A stretch of 64,000 bases of DNA from Petrolisthes cinctipes (taxonomy: Eukaryota > Arthropoda > Malacostraca > Decapoda > Porcellanidae). The DNA lies in the NCBI GenBank assembly GCA_033782935.1, contig JAWQEG010000169.1, forward strand, positions 434,001 to 498,000, read 5' to 3'. Below the pieces are notes generated by a model that saw only the letters and a program-made list of their open reading frames with translations, was not told the origin of the DNA and did not search any database. The position numbers were made by a program, and so were the translations under genes. Positions 1 to 11,857 of the stretch are shown here, in pieces. The stretch's first letter is position 1; every line of letters begins with the position of its first letter.

Positions 1-1290
1 AACTGGTACAGAAGATACATGCACATATTGACTTTGGGCACCAAAAATATCGATTTTCAGCATGTTTTGGGCCAGAATTTTGAAAATACTCTAACACGGA
101 GTAGGCATGTACAGATCGCTTCTGGGACCCCAAAATATCGAATTTTCGGGTGTTTAGGGACAGAATTTGAGATATAAACGGGTACAGAAGATGCATGCAC
201 ATATCGACTTTTGGGCACCTAAAAGATCGATTTTAAGTATGTTTTTGGCCTGTATTTTGAAAATACTCTAGCACGGAGTAGGCATGTACAGATACCTTCT
301 GGGACATCTAAATATCGAATTTTCGGGTGTTTTGGGACTAAATTTGAGATATCGATTTTTTGGCACCTAAAATGTCGATTTTTAGCATGTTTTTTGCCTA
401 TATTTTGAAAATATTCTAGCACTGAGTAGGCATGTACAGATTGCTTCTGGGACCCCAAAATATTGAATTTTCGGGTGTTTTGAGCCTGAATTTGAGATAT
501 AAACGGGTACTGAAGATGCATGCACATATCGACTTTTGTGCACCTAAAAGATCGATTTTCAGTATGTTTTGAGCATGTATTTTGAAAATACTCTAACACG
601 GAGTAGGCATGTACAGATCGCTTCTGGGACCCCTAAATATCGAATTTTCGGGTGTTTTGGGACTGAATTTGAGATATCGACTTTTTACCACCTAAAAGTA
701 GGCATGTACAGATACCTTCTGGGACCTCTAAATATCGAATTTTCGTGTGTTTTGGGACTGAATTTGAGATATCGATTTTTTGGCACCTAAAATGTCGATT
801 TTTAGCATGTTTTTTGCCTATATTTTGAAAATATTCTAGCACTGTGTAGGCATGTACAGATTGCTTCTGGGACCCCAAAATATTGAAATTTCGGGTGTTT
901 TGAGCCTGAATTTGAGATATAAACGGGTACAGAAGATACATGCACATATTGACTTTGGGCATCTAAAATATCGATTTTCAGCATGTTTTGGGCCTGTATT
1001 TTGAAAATACTCTAACACTGAGTAGGCATGTACAGATTGCTTCTGGGACTCCAAAATATTGAATTTTCGGGTGTTTTGAGCCTGAATTTGAGATATAAAC
1101 GGGTACTGAAGATGCATGCACATATCGACTTTTGTGCACCTAAAAGATCGATTTTCAGTAAGTTTTGAGCATGTATTTTGAAAATACTCTAACACGGAGT
1201 AGGCATGTACAGATCGCTTCTGGGACCCCTAAATATCGAATTTTCGGGGGTTTTGGGACTGAATTTGAGATATCGACTTTTTGGCACCTA
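1..1290 (+). repeat. Duplicated block, offset 3732 (copy 1)
   Basis: It matches 3,733-5,022 in monomer order, including the 95-bp truncated S at 603-697 and rare variants such as TATTGAAATTTC. The left end lies outside the window, so the true block is longer. After about 1,290 the two copies part: copy 1 goes on with a normal S-L junction, while copy 2 has the 10-bp L* deletion. Confidence 0.82.
603..697 (+). repeat. Truncated S monomer (95 bp)
   Basis: This copy starts as a normal S but stops at CTTTTTACCACCTAAAA and jumps straight to the next GTAGGCATG. It has lost 53 bp of the b-half, including the TTTTGAAAATA dyad. It also carries the private change TTTTTACCACC in place of TTTTTGGCACC. 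The same truncated copy recurs at 4,335-4,429, exactly 3732 bp downstream, so it was duplicated with its block and did not arise twice. Confidence 0.9.
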
Positions 1291-1699
1291 AAAGATCGAT
1301 TTTTAGCATATTTTTAGCCTATATTTTGAAAATATTCTAGCACTGTGTAGGCATGTACAGATTGCTTCTGGGACCCCAACATATTGATTTTTCGGGTGTT
1401 TTGAGCCTGAATTTGAGATATAAACGGGTACAGAAGATGCATGCACATATCGACTTTGGGCACCAAAAATATCGATTTTCAGCATGTTTTTGGCCTTTAT
1501 TTTGAAAATACTCTAACACGGAGTAGGCATGTACAGATTGCTTCTGGGACCCAAAAATATCGAATTTTCGGGTGTTTAGGGCCAGAATTTGAGATATAAA
1601 CGGGTACAGAAGATGCATGCACATATCGACTTTTGGGCACCTAAAAGATCGATTTTCAGTATGTTTTTGGCCTGTATTTTGAAAATACTCTAACACGGA
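1199..1699 (+). repeat. Higher-order trimer S-L-L (501 bp)
   Basis: The unit consists of S (1,199-1,346), L (1,347-1,522) and L (1,523-1,699). It repeats immediately from 1,700 and again from 2,203, giving spacings of 501, 503 and 501 bp between successive short monomers up to 2,704. This is the simplest higher-order unit in the window. The third trimer starts with an L/S hybrid at 2,203 (L-type TATTGAATT start, S-type 29-bp deletion), showing that recombination also occurs inside monomers. Confidence 0.85.
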
Positions 1700-2703
1700 G
1701 TAGGCATGTACAGATACCTATTGGGACCTCTAAATATCGAATTTTCGGGTGTTTTGGGACTGAATTTGAGAGATATCGATTTTTTGGCACCTAAAATGTC
1801 GATTTTTAGCATGTTTTTAGCCTATATTTTGAAAATATTCTAGCACTGTGTAGGCATCTACAGATTGCTTCTGGGACCCCAAAATATTGAATTTTCGGGT
1901 GTTTTGAGCCTGAATTTGAGATATAAACGGGTACAGAAGATACATGCACATATTGACTTTGGGCATCTAAAATATCGATTTTCAGCATGTTTTGGGCCTG
2001 AATTTTGAAAATACTCTAACACGGAGTAGGCATGTACAGATTGCTTCTGGGACCCCAAAATATCGAATTTTCGGGTGTTTAGGGCCAGAATTTGAGATAT
2101 AAACGGGTACAGAAGATGCATGCACATATCGACTTTTGGGCACCTAAAAGATCGATTTTCAGTATGTTTTTGGCCTGTATTTTGAAAATACTCTAACACT
2201 CAGTAGGCATGTACAGATTGCTTCTGGTACCCCAAAATATTGAATTTTCGGGTGGTTTGGGACTAAATTTGAGATATCGATTTTTTGGCACCTATAATGT
2301 CGACTTTTAGCATGTTTTTCGCCTATATCTTGAAAATATTCTAGCACTGTGTAGGCATGTACAGATTGCTTCTGGGACCCCAAAATATTGAATTTTCATG
2401 TGTTTTGAGCCTGAATTTGAGATATAAACGGGTACAGAAGATACATGCACATATTGACTTTGGGCATCTAAAATATCGATTTTCAGCATGTTTTGGGCCT
2501 GTATTTTGAAAATACTCTAACACTGAGTAGGCATGTACAGATTGCTTCTGGGACCCCAAAATATTGAATTTTCGGGTGTTTTGAGCCTGAATTTGAGATA
2601 TAAACGGGTACTGAAGATGCATGCACATATCGACTTTTGTGCACCTAAAAGATCGATTTTCAGTATGTTTTGAGCATGTATTTTGAAAATACTCTAACAC
2701 GGA

Positions 2704-3194
2704 TTAGGCATGTACAGATCGCTTCTAGGACACCTAAATATCGAATTTTCGGGTGTTTTGGGACTGAATTTGAGATATCGACTTTTTGGCACCTAAAAGA
2801 TCGATTTTTAGCATGTTTTTAGCCTATATTTTGAAAATATTCTAGCACTGTACAGATTGCTTCTGGGACCCCAAAATATTGAATTTTCGGTTGTTTTGAG
2901 CCTGAATTTGAGATATAAACGGGTACAGAAGAAACATGCACATATTGACTTTGGGCACCAAAAATATCGATTTTCAGCATGTTTTGGGCCTGAATTTTGA
3001 AAATACTCTAACACGGAGTAGGCATGTACAGATCGCTTCTGGGACCCCAAAATATCGAATTTTCGGGTGTTTAGGGCCAGAATTTGAGATATAAGCGGGT
3101 ACAGAAGATGCATGCACATATCGACTTTTGGGCACCTAAAAGATCGATTTTCAGTATGTTTTTGGCCTGTATTTTGAAAATACTCTAACAAAAA
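2704..3194 (+). repeat. Higher-order trimer S-L*-L (491 bp)
   Basis: This is the same three-part plan as the 501-bp unit, but the middle monomer is the 10-bp-deleted L*. The next short monomer begins at 3,195. This version alternates with 325-bp S-L dimers to make 815-816-bp pentamers, for example 3,195-4,009. Confidence 0.85.
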
Positions 3195-4009
3195 GTAGGC
3201 ATGTACAGATACCTTCTGGGACCTCTAAATATCGAATTTTCTGGTGTTTTGGGACTGAATTTGATATATCGATTTTTTGGCACCTAAAATGTCGATTTTT
3301 AGCATGTTTTTAACCTATATTTTGAAAATATTCTAGCACTGTGTAGGCATGTACAGATTGCTTCTGGGACCCCAAAATATTGAATTTTCGGGTGTTTTGA
3401 GCCTGAATTTGAGATATAAACGGGTACTGAAGATGCATGCACATATCGACTTTTGTGCACCTAAAAGATCGAGTTTCAGTATGTTTTGAGCATGTATTTT
3501 GAAAATACTCTAACACGGAGTAGGCATGTACAGATCGCTTCTGGGAACCTAAATATCGAATTTTCGGGTGTTTTGGGACTGAATTTGAGATATCGACTTT
3601 TTGGCACATAAAAGATCGATTTTTAGCATGTTTTTAGCCTATATTTTGAAAATATTCTAGCACTGTACAGATTGCTTCTGGGACCCCAAAATATTTAATT
3701 TTCGGGTGTTTTGAGCCTGAATGCGAGATATAAACGGGTACAGAAGATACATGCACATATTGACTTTGGGCACCAAAAATATCGATTTTCAGCATGTTTT
3801 GGGCCTGAATTTTGAAAATACTCTAACACGGAGTAGGCATGTACAGATCGCTTCTGGGACCCCAAAATATCGAATTTTCGGGTGTTTAGGGACAGAATTT
3901 GAGATATAAACGGGTACAGAAGATGCATGCACATATCGACTTTTGGGCACCTAAAAGATCGATTTTAAGTATGTTTTTGGCCTGTATTTTGAAAATACTC
4001 TAACACGGA
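3195..4009 (+). repeat. Pentamer S-L-S-L*-L (815 bp)
   Basis: Component starts are S 3,195, L 3,343, S 3,519, L* about 3,666 and L 3,833; the next S begins at 4,010. The same arrangement appears at 20,133-20,948 and 20,949-21,764 with a period of 816 bp. A segment of this size is what separates the two copies of the largest duplication, so the pentamer behaves as a unit of gain and loss. Confidence 0.82.
3666..3832 (+). repeat. Reference L* monomer (about 167 bp, 10-bp 5' deletion)
   Basis: L* is an L copy whose first 10 bases are missing, so the preceding S ends AGCACTG and runs directly into TACAGATTGC instead of TGTAGGCATGTACAGATTGC. The deleted 10 bp lies between two TGTA repeats, consistent with slippage. 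L* occurs directly after S and gives the 491-bp trimer instead of the 501-bp one. Other clear S/L* junctions are near 2850, 5078, 6411, 7080, 7886, 8553, 9543 and 10538. It is one founder mutation spread by amplification. Confidence 0.88.
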
Positions 4010-4157
4010 GTAGGCATGTACAGATACCTTCTGGGACCTCTAAATATTGAATTTTCGGGTGTTTTGGGACTAAATTTGAGATATCGATTTTTTGGCACCT
4101 AAAATGTCGATTTTTAGCATGTTTTTTGCCTATATTTTGAAAATATTCTAGCACTGA
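4010..4157 (+). repeat. Reference short monomer S (148 bp)
   Basis: The short class lacks 29 bp of the a-half: GAGATAT joins directly to CGACTTTTT or CGATTTTTT, skipping the AACGGGTAC...GCATGCACAT segment present in L. The lost piece is bounded by ATAT on both sides in L, so the event looks like a deletion between 4-bp direct repeats. S copies also carry class-specific bases: ACCCCTAAATATCG or ACCTCTAAATATCG, TTTTGGGACTGAA, TTTTTAGCATG, CCTATATTTTGAAAATATTC and AGCACTG. S is interspersed with L throughout and marks the start of each higher-order unit. Confidence 0.93.
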
Positions 4158-4334
4158 GTAGGCATGTACAGATTGCTTCTGGGACCCCAAAATATTGAAT
4201 TTTCGGGTGTTTTGAGCCTGAATTTGAGATATAAACGGGTACTGAAGATGCATGCACATATCGACTTTTGTGCACCTAAAAGATTGATTTTCAGTATGTT
4301 TTGAGCATGTATTTTGAAAATACTCTAACACGGA
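4158..4334 (+). repeat. Reference full-length monomer L (177 bp)
   Basis: This copy is a good example of the full-length class. It runs from GTAGGCATGTACAG to the base before the next GTAGGCATG. It has two halves: positions 1-89 (a-half, with CTTCTGGGACC, AATTTTCGGGTG and AACGGGTAC) and 90-177 (b-half, with GATGCATGCACATATCG, CACCTAAAAGATCG and TTTTGAAAATACTC). The length is 59 x 3, so any frame open in one copy stays open in the next; this explains the many long minus-strand open frames. A 176-bp variant with GACTTTGGGCA instead of GACTTTTGGGCA is equally common. Several L sub-classes differ at CpG/TpG positions and in the a-half middle (GAGCCTGAA versus AGGGCCAGAA or AGGGACAGAA). Confidence 0.93.
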
Positions 4335-4429
4335 GTAGGCATGTACAGATCGCTTCTGGGACCCCTAAATATCGAATTTTCGGGTGTTTTGGGACTGAAT
4401 TTGAGATATCGACTTTTTACCACCTAAAA
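4335..4429 (+). repeat. Truncated S monomer, second copy (95 bp)
   Basis: It has the same break point and the same TTTTTACCACC variant as the copy at 603-697, within the 3732-bp-offset duplication. It follows a full-length L and is followed by a normal S. Confidence 0.9.
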
Positions 4430-7400
4430 GTAGGCATGTACAGATACCTTCTGGGACCTCTAAATATCGAATTTTCGGGTGTTTTGGGACTGAATTTGAG
4501 ATATCGATTTTTTGGCACCTAAAATGTCGATTTTTAGCATGTTTTTTGCCTATATTTTGAAAATATTCTAGCACTGTGTAGGCATGTACAGATTGCTTCT
4601 GGGACCCCAAAATATTGAAATTTCGGGTGTTTTGAGCCTGAATTTGAGATATAAACGGGTACAGAAGATACATGCACATATTGACTTTGGGCATCTAAAA
4701 TATCGATTTTCAGCATGTTTTGGGCCTGTATTTTGAAAATACTCTAACACTGAGTAGGCATGTACAGATTGCTTCTGGGACCCCAAAATATTGAATTTTC
4801 GGGTGTTTTGAGCCTGAATTTGAGATATAAACGGGTACTGAAGATGCATGCACATATCGACTTTTGTGCACCTAAAAGATCGATTTTCAGTATGTTTTGA
4901 GCATGTATTTTGAAAATACTCTAACACGGAGTAGGCATGTACAGATCGCTTCTGGGACACCTAAATATCGAATTTTCGGGCGTTTTGGGACTGAATTTGA
5001 GATATCGACTTTTTGGCACCTAAAAGATCGATTTTTAGCATGTTTTTAGCCTATATTTTGAAAATATTCTAGCACTGTACAGATTGCTTCTGGGACCCCA
5101 AAATATTCAATTTTCGAGTGTTTTGAGCCTGAATTTGAGATATAAACGGGTACAGAAGATACATGCACATATTGACTTTGGGCACCAAAAATATCGATTT
5201 TCAGCATGTTTTGGGCCTGAATTTTGAAAATACTCTAACACGGAGTAGGCATGTACAGATCGCTTCTGGGACCCCAAAATATCGAATTTTCGGGTGTTTA
5301 GGGACAGAATTTGAGATATAAACGGGTACAGAAGATCCACGCACATATCGACTTTTGGGCACCTAAAAGATCGATTTTCAGTATGTTTTTGGCCTGTATT
5401 TTGAAAATACTCTAACACTCAGTAGGCATGTATAGATTGCTTCTGGGACCCCAAAATATTGAATTTTCGTGGGTTTTGAGCCTGAATTTGAGATATAAAC
5501 GGGTACTGAAGATGCATGCACATATCGACTTTTGTGCACCTAAAAGATCGATTTTCAGTATGTTTTGAGCATGTATTTTGAAAATACTCTAACACGGAGT
5601 AGGCATGTACAGATCGCTTCTGGGACCCCTAAATATCGAATTTTCGGGTGTTTTGGGACTGAATTTGAGATATCGACTTTTTGGCACCTAAAAGATCGAT
5701 TTTTAGCATGTTTTTAGCCTATATTTTGAAAATATTCTAGCACTGTACAGATTGCTTCTGGGACCCCAAAATATTGAATTTTCGGGTGTTTTGAGCCTGA
5801 ATTTGAGATATAAACGGGTACAGAAGATACATGCACATATTGACTTTCGGCATCTAAAATATCGATTTTCAGCATGTTTTTTGCCTATATTTTGAAAATA
5901 TTCTAGCACTGTGTAGGCATGTACAGATTGCTTCTGGGACCCCAAAATATTGAATTTTCGGGTGTTTTGAGCCTGAATTTGAGATATAAACGGGTACAGA
6001 AGATACATGCACATATTGACTTTGGGCATCTAAAATATCGATTTTCAGCATGTTTTGGGCCTGTATTTTGAAAATACTCTAACACTGAGTAGGCATGTAC
6101 AGATTGCTTCTGGGACCCCAAAATATTGAATTTTCGGGTGTTTTGAGCCTGAATTTGAGATATAAACGGGTACTGAAGATGCATGCACATATCGACTTTT
6201 GTGCACCTAAAAGATCGATTTTCAGTATGTTTTGAGCATGTATTTTGAAAATACTCTAACACGGAGTAGGCATGTACAGATCGCTTCTGGGACCCCTAAA
6301 TATCGAATTTTCGGGTGTTTTGGGAATGAATTTGAGATATCGACTTTTTGGCACCTAAAAGATCGATTTTTAGCATGTTTTTAGCCTATATTTTGAAAAT
6401 ATTCTAGCACTGTACAGATTGCTTCTGGGACCCCAACATATTGAATTTTCGGGTGTTTTGAGCCTGAATTTGAGATATAAACGGGTACAGAAGATACATG
6501 CACATATTGACTTTGGGCACCAAAAATATCGATTTTCAGCATGTTTTGGGCCTGAATTTTGAAAATACTCTAACACGGAGTAGGCATGTACAGATCGCTT
6601 CTGGGACCCCAAAATATCGAATTTTCGGGTGTTTAGGGACAGAATTTGAGATATAAACGGGTACAGAAGATCCACGCACATATCGACTTTTGGGCACCTA
6701 AAAGATCGATTTTCAGTATGTTTTTGGCCTGTATTTTGAAAATACTCTAACACTCAGTAGGCATGTATAGATTGCTTCTGGGACCCCAAAATATTGAATT
6801 TTCGGGTGTTTTGAGCCTGAATTTGAGATATAAACGGGTACTGAAGATGCATGCACATATCGACTTTTGTGCACCTAAAAGATCGATTTTCAGTATGTTT
6901 TGAGCATGTATTTTGAAAATACTCTAACACGGAGTAGGCATGTACAGATCGCTTCTGGGACCCCTAAATATCGAATTTTCGGGTGTTTTGGGACTGAATT
7001 TGAGATATCGACTTTTTGGCACCTAAAAGATCGATTTTTAGCATGTTCTTAGCCTATATTTTGAAAATATTATAGCACTGTACAGATTGCTTTTTCTACC
7101 CCAAAATATTGAATTTTCGGGTGTTTTGAGCCAGAATTCGAGATGTAAACGGGTACAGAAGATACATGCACATATTGACTTTGGGCACCAAAAATATCGA
7201 TTTTCAGCATGTTTTGGGCCAGAATTTTGAAAATACTCTAACACGGAGTAGGCATGTACAGATCGCTTCTGGGACCCCAAAATATCGAATTTTCGGGGGT
7301 TTAGGGCCAGAATTTGAGATATAAACGGGTACAGAAGATGCATGCACATATCGACTTTTGGGCACCTAAAAGATCGATTTTCAGTATGTTTTTGGCCTGT

Positions 7401-10400
7401 ATTTTGAAAATACTCTAACACGGAGTAGGCATGTACAGATACCTTCTGGGACCTCTAAATATCGAATTTTCGGGTGTTTTGGGACTGAATTTGAGATATC
7501 GATTTTTTGGCACCTAAAATGTCGATTTTTAGCATGTTTTTTGCCTATATTTTGAAAATATTCTAGCACTGTACAGATTGCTTCTGGGACCCCAACATAT
7601 TGAATTTTCGGGTGTTTTGAGCCTGAATTTGAGATATAAACGGGTACAGAAAATACATGCACATATTGACTTTGGGCACCAAAAATATCGATTTTCAGCA
7701 TGTTTTTGGCCTGTATTTTGAAAATACTCTAACACGGAGTAGGCATGTACAGATCGCTTCTGGGACCCCTAAATATCGAATTTTCGGGTGTTTTGGGAAT
7801 GAATTTGAGATATCGACTTTTTGGCACCTAAAAGATCGATTTTTAGCATGTTTTTAGCCTATATTTTGAAAATATTCTAGCACTGTACAGATTGCTTCTG
7901 GGACCCCAACATATTGAATTTTCGGGTGTTTTGAGCCTGAATTTGAGATATAAACGGGTACAGAAGATACATGCACATATTGACTTTGGGCACCAAAAAT
8001 ATCGATTTTCAGCATGTTTTGGGCTTGAATTTTGAAAATACTCTAACACGGAGTAGGCATGTACAGATCGCTTCTGGGACCCCAAAATATCGAATTTTCG
8101 GGTGTTTAGGGACAGAATTTGAGATATAAACGGGTACAGAAGATCCACGCACATATCGACTTTTGGGCACCTAAAAGATCGATTTTCAGTATGTTTTTGG
8201 CCTGTATTTTGAAAATACTCTAACACTCAGTAGGCATGTACAGATTGCTTCTGGGACCCCAAAATATTGAATTTTCGGGTGTTTTGAGCCTGAATTTGAG
8301 ATATAAACGGGTACTGAAGATGCATGCACATATCGACTTTTGTGCACCTAAAAGATCGATTTTCAGTATGTTTTGAGCATGTATTTTGAAAATACTCTAA
8401 CACGGAGTAGGCATGTACAGATCGCTTCTGGGACCCCTAAATATCGAATTTTCGGGTGTTTTGGGACTGAATTTGAGATATCGACTTTTTGGCACCTAAA
8501 AGATCGATTTTTAGCATGTTTTTAGCCAATATTTTGAAAATATTCTAGCACTGTACAGATTGCTTCTGGGACCCAAAAATATTGAATTTTCGGGTGTTTT
8601 GAGCCTGAATTTGAGATATAAACGGGTACAGAAGATACATGCACATATTGACTTTGGGCACCAAAAATATCGATTTTTAGCATGTTTTGGGCCTGAATTT
8701 TGAAAATACTCTAACACGGAGTAGGCATGTACAGATCGCTTCTGGGACCCCAAAATATCGAATTTACGGGTGTTTAGGGACAGAATTTGAGATATAAACG
8801 GGTACAGAAGATCCATGCACATATCGACTTTTGGGCACCTAAAAGATCGATTTTCAGTATGTTTTTGGCCTGTATTTTGAAAATACTCTAACACGGAGTA
8901 GGCATGTACAGATACCTATTGTGACCTCTAAATATCGAATTTTCGGGTGTTTTGGGACTGAATTTGAGATATCGATTTTTTGGCACCTAAAATGTCGATT
9001 TTTAGCATGTTTTTTGCCTATATTTTGAAAATATTCTAGCACTGTGTAGGCATGTACAGATTGCTTCTGGGACCCCAAAATATTGAATTTTCGGGTGTTT
9101 TGAGCATGAATTTGAGATATAAACGGGTACAGAAGATACATGCACATATTGACTTTGGGCATCTAAAATATGGATTTTCAGCATGTTTTGTGCCTGTATT
9201 TTGAAAATACTCTAACACTGAGTAGGCATGTACAGATTGCTTCTGGGACCCCAAAATATTGAATTTTCGGGTGTTTTGAGCCTGAATTTGAGATATAAAC
9301 GGGTACTGAAGATGCATGCACATATCGACTTTTGTGCACCTAAAAGATCGATTTTCACTATGTTTTGAGCATGTATTTTGAAAATACTCTAACACGGAGT
9401 AGGCATGTACAGATCGCTTCTGGGACCCCTAAATATCGAATTTTCGGGTGTTTTGGGACTGAATTTGAGATATCGACTTTTTGGCACCTAAAAGATCGAT
9501 TTTTAGCATGTTTTTAGCCTATATTTTGAAAATATTCTAGCACTGTACAGATTGCTTCTGGGACCCCAAAATATTGAATTTTCGGGTGTTTTGAGCCAGA
9601 ATTCGAGATATAAACGGGTACAGAAGATACATGCACATATTGACTTTGGGCACCAAAAATATCGATTTTCAGCATGTTTTGGGCCTGAATTTTGAAAATA
9701 CTCTAACACGGAGTAGGCATGTACAGATCGCTTCTGGGACCCCAAAATATCGAATTTTCGGGTGTTTAGGGCCAGAATTTGAGATATAAACGGGTACAGA
9801 AGATGCATGCACATATCGACTTTTGGGCACCTAAAAGATCGATTTTCAGTATGTTTTTGGCCTGTATTTTGAAAATACTCTAACACGGAGTAGGCATGTA
9901 CAGATACCTTCTGGGACCTCTAAATATCGAATTTTCGGGTGTTTTGGGACTGAATTTGAGATATCGATTTTTTGGCACCTAAAATGTCGATTTTTAGCAT
10001 GTTTATTGCCTATATTTTGAAAATATTCTAGCACTGTGTATGCATGTACAGATTGCTTCTGGGACCCCAAAATATTGAATTTTCGGGTGTTTTGAGCCTG
10101 AATTTGAGATATAAACGGGTACAGAAGATACATGCACATATTGACTTTGGGCATCTAAAATATCGATTTTCAGCATGTTTTGGGCCTGTATTTTGAAAAT
10201 ACTCTAACACTGAGTAGGCATGTACAGATTGCTTCTGGGACCCCAAAATATTGAATTTTCGGGTGTTTTGAGCCTGAATTTGAGATATAAACGGGTACAG
10301 AAGATGCATGCACATATCGACTTTTGTGCACCTAAAAGATCGATTTTCAGTATGTTTTGAGCATGTATTTTGAAAATACTCTAACACGGAGTAGGCATGT

Positions 10401-10863
10401 ACAGATCGCTTCTGGGACCCCTAAATATCGAATTTTCGGGTGTTTTGGGACTGAATTTGAGATATCGACTTTTTGGCACCTAAAAGATCGATTTTTAGCA
10501 TGTTTTTAGCCTATATTTTGAAAATATTCTAGCACTGTACAGATTGCTTCTGGGACCCCAAAATATTGAATTTTCGGGTGTTTTGAGCCTGAATTTGTGA
10601 TATAAACGGGTACAGAAGATACATGCACATATTGACTTTGGGCACCAAAAATATCGATTTTCAGCATGTTTTCGGCCTGAATTTTGAAAATACTCTAACA
10701 CGGAGTAGGCATGTACAGATACCTTCTGGGACCTCTAAATATCGAATTTTCGTGTGTTTTGGGACTGAATTTGAGATATCGATTTTTTGGCACCTAAAAT
10801 GTCGATTTTTAGCTTGTTTTTAGCCTATATTTTGAAAATATTCTAGCACTGTGTAGGCATGTA

Positions 10864-10916
10864 CAGTTGAGCAAGTAGAAAGTGCAAGAGGAATATGGTT
10901 GTATATGGTAACATCT
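10864..10916 (+). repeat. Left terminal inverted repeat of MITE copy 1
   Basis: These 53 bp pair with the inverse of 11,021-11,073. Mismatches are at repeat positions 19, 28, 36, 43 and 46, four of them transitions. The outermost 18 bp, CAGTTGAGCAAGTAGAAA, are perfect. The single strand could fold into a long hairpin. Confidence 0.85.
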
Positions 10917-11020
10917 GGCAGTTCTTTGTAGTAAGCCCTCGTATCTTTATCAATGAATCACTGGGAACCCAAAGCCAATGTAAGATGAAACGTGATTGGC
11001 TGAACTTTGAGTGGTGGTGA

Positions 11021-11073
11021 AGATGTTGCCTTATACAGCCATATTTCTCTTGCATTTTCTACTTGCTCAACTG
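11021..11073 (-). repeat. Right terminal inverted repeat of MITE copy 1
   Basis: This is the inverse partner of 10,864-10,916 and ends ...CTTGCTCAACTG, followed by TACATATTGC of the satellite. The corresponding arm in copy 2 is 13,747-13,799. Confidence 0.85.
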
Positions 11074-11857
11074 TACATATTGCTTCTGGGACCCCAAAAT
11101 ATTGAATTTTCGGGTGTTTTGAACCTGAATTTGAGATATAAACGGGTACAGAAGATACATGCACATATTGACTTTGGGCATCTAAAATATCGATTTTCAG
11201 CATGTTTTGGGCCTGAATTTTGAAAATACTCTAACACGGAGTAGGCATGTACAGATCGCTTCTGGGACCCCAAAATATTGAATTTTCGGGTGTTTAGGGC
11301 CAGAATTTGAGATATAAACGGGTACAGAAGATGCATGCACATATCGACTTTTGGGCACCTAAAAGATCGATTTTCAGTATGTTTTTGGCCTGTATTTTGA
11401 AAATACTCTAACACTGAGTAGGCATGTACAGATTGCTTCTGGGACCCCAAAATATTGAATTTTCGGGTGTTTTGAGCCTGAATTTGAGATATAAACGGGT
11501 ACAGAAGATACATGCACATATTGACTTTGGGCACCAAAAATATCGATTTTAAGAATGTTTTGGGCCTGAATTTTGAAAATACTCTAACACGGAGTAGGCA
11601 TGTACAGATCGCTTCTGGGACCCCAAAATATCGAATTTTCGGGTGTTTAGGGACAGAATTTGAGATATAAACGGGTACAGAAGATGCATGCACATATCGA
11701 CTTTTGGGCACCTAAAAGATCGATTTTCAGTATGTTTTTGGCCTGTATTTTGAAAATACTCTAACATGGAGTAGGCATGTACAGATACCTTCTGGGACCT
11801 CTAAATATCGAATTTTCGGGTGTTTTGGGACTGAATTTGAGATATCGATTTTTTGGC

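Larger units (their letters stand above)
3733..5022 (+). repeat. Duplicated block, offset 3732 (copy 2)
   Basis: This is the partner of 1-1,290. Small differences are visible, for example AACGGGTAC here for AACTGGTAC at position 1, and GACACCTAAATATCG near 4,956 for GACCCCTAAATATCG near 1,224. They show that it is a separate copy. Confidence 0.82.
10864..11073. mobile_element. MITE-like DNA transposon, copy 1 (210 bp)
   Basis: This is unique sequence inserted in the satellite. It begins CAGTTGAGCAAGTAGAAA and ends with the inverse, TTTCTACTTGCTCAACTG. The terminal inverted repeats extend about 53 bp with five mismatches. A second, inner inverted repeat is AGCCAAT (10,973-10,979) with ATTGGCT (10,995-11,001). 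There is no coding capacity, so it would depend on a transposase elsewhere. TA flanks both ends (10,862-10,863 and 11,074-11,075). The CAG...CTG ends and TA duplication fit the Tc1/mariner-pogo superfamily. The target TGTACA is palindromic, so GTAC or TGTACA duplications with correspondingly shorter termini fit equally well. An empty paralogous site exists at about 19,436. The superfamily call is inference; the element itself is clear. Confidence 0.88.

Noticed and set aside
3721..3909. Plus-strand open frames of 60-78 codons (for example here, 569-790 and 27,932-28,168)
   Set aside because: They fall wholly inside satellite monomers, recur with the repeat period and have no distinguishing feature.
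10843..11203. Open frames of 70-81 codons across the MITE (also 13,569-13,949)
   Set aside because: They are chimeras running from satellite into the transposon and out again. The element is a short palindromic MITE with no transposase segment.
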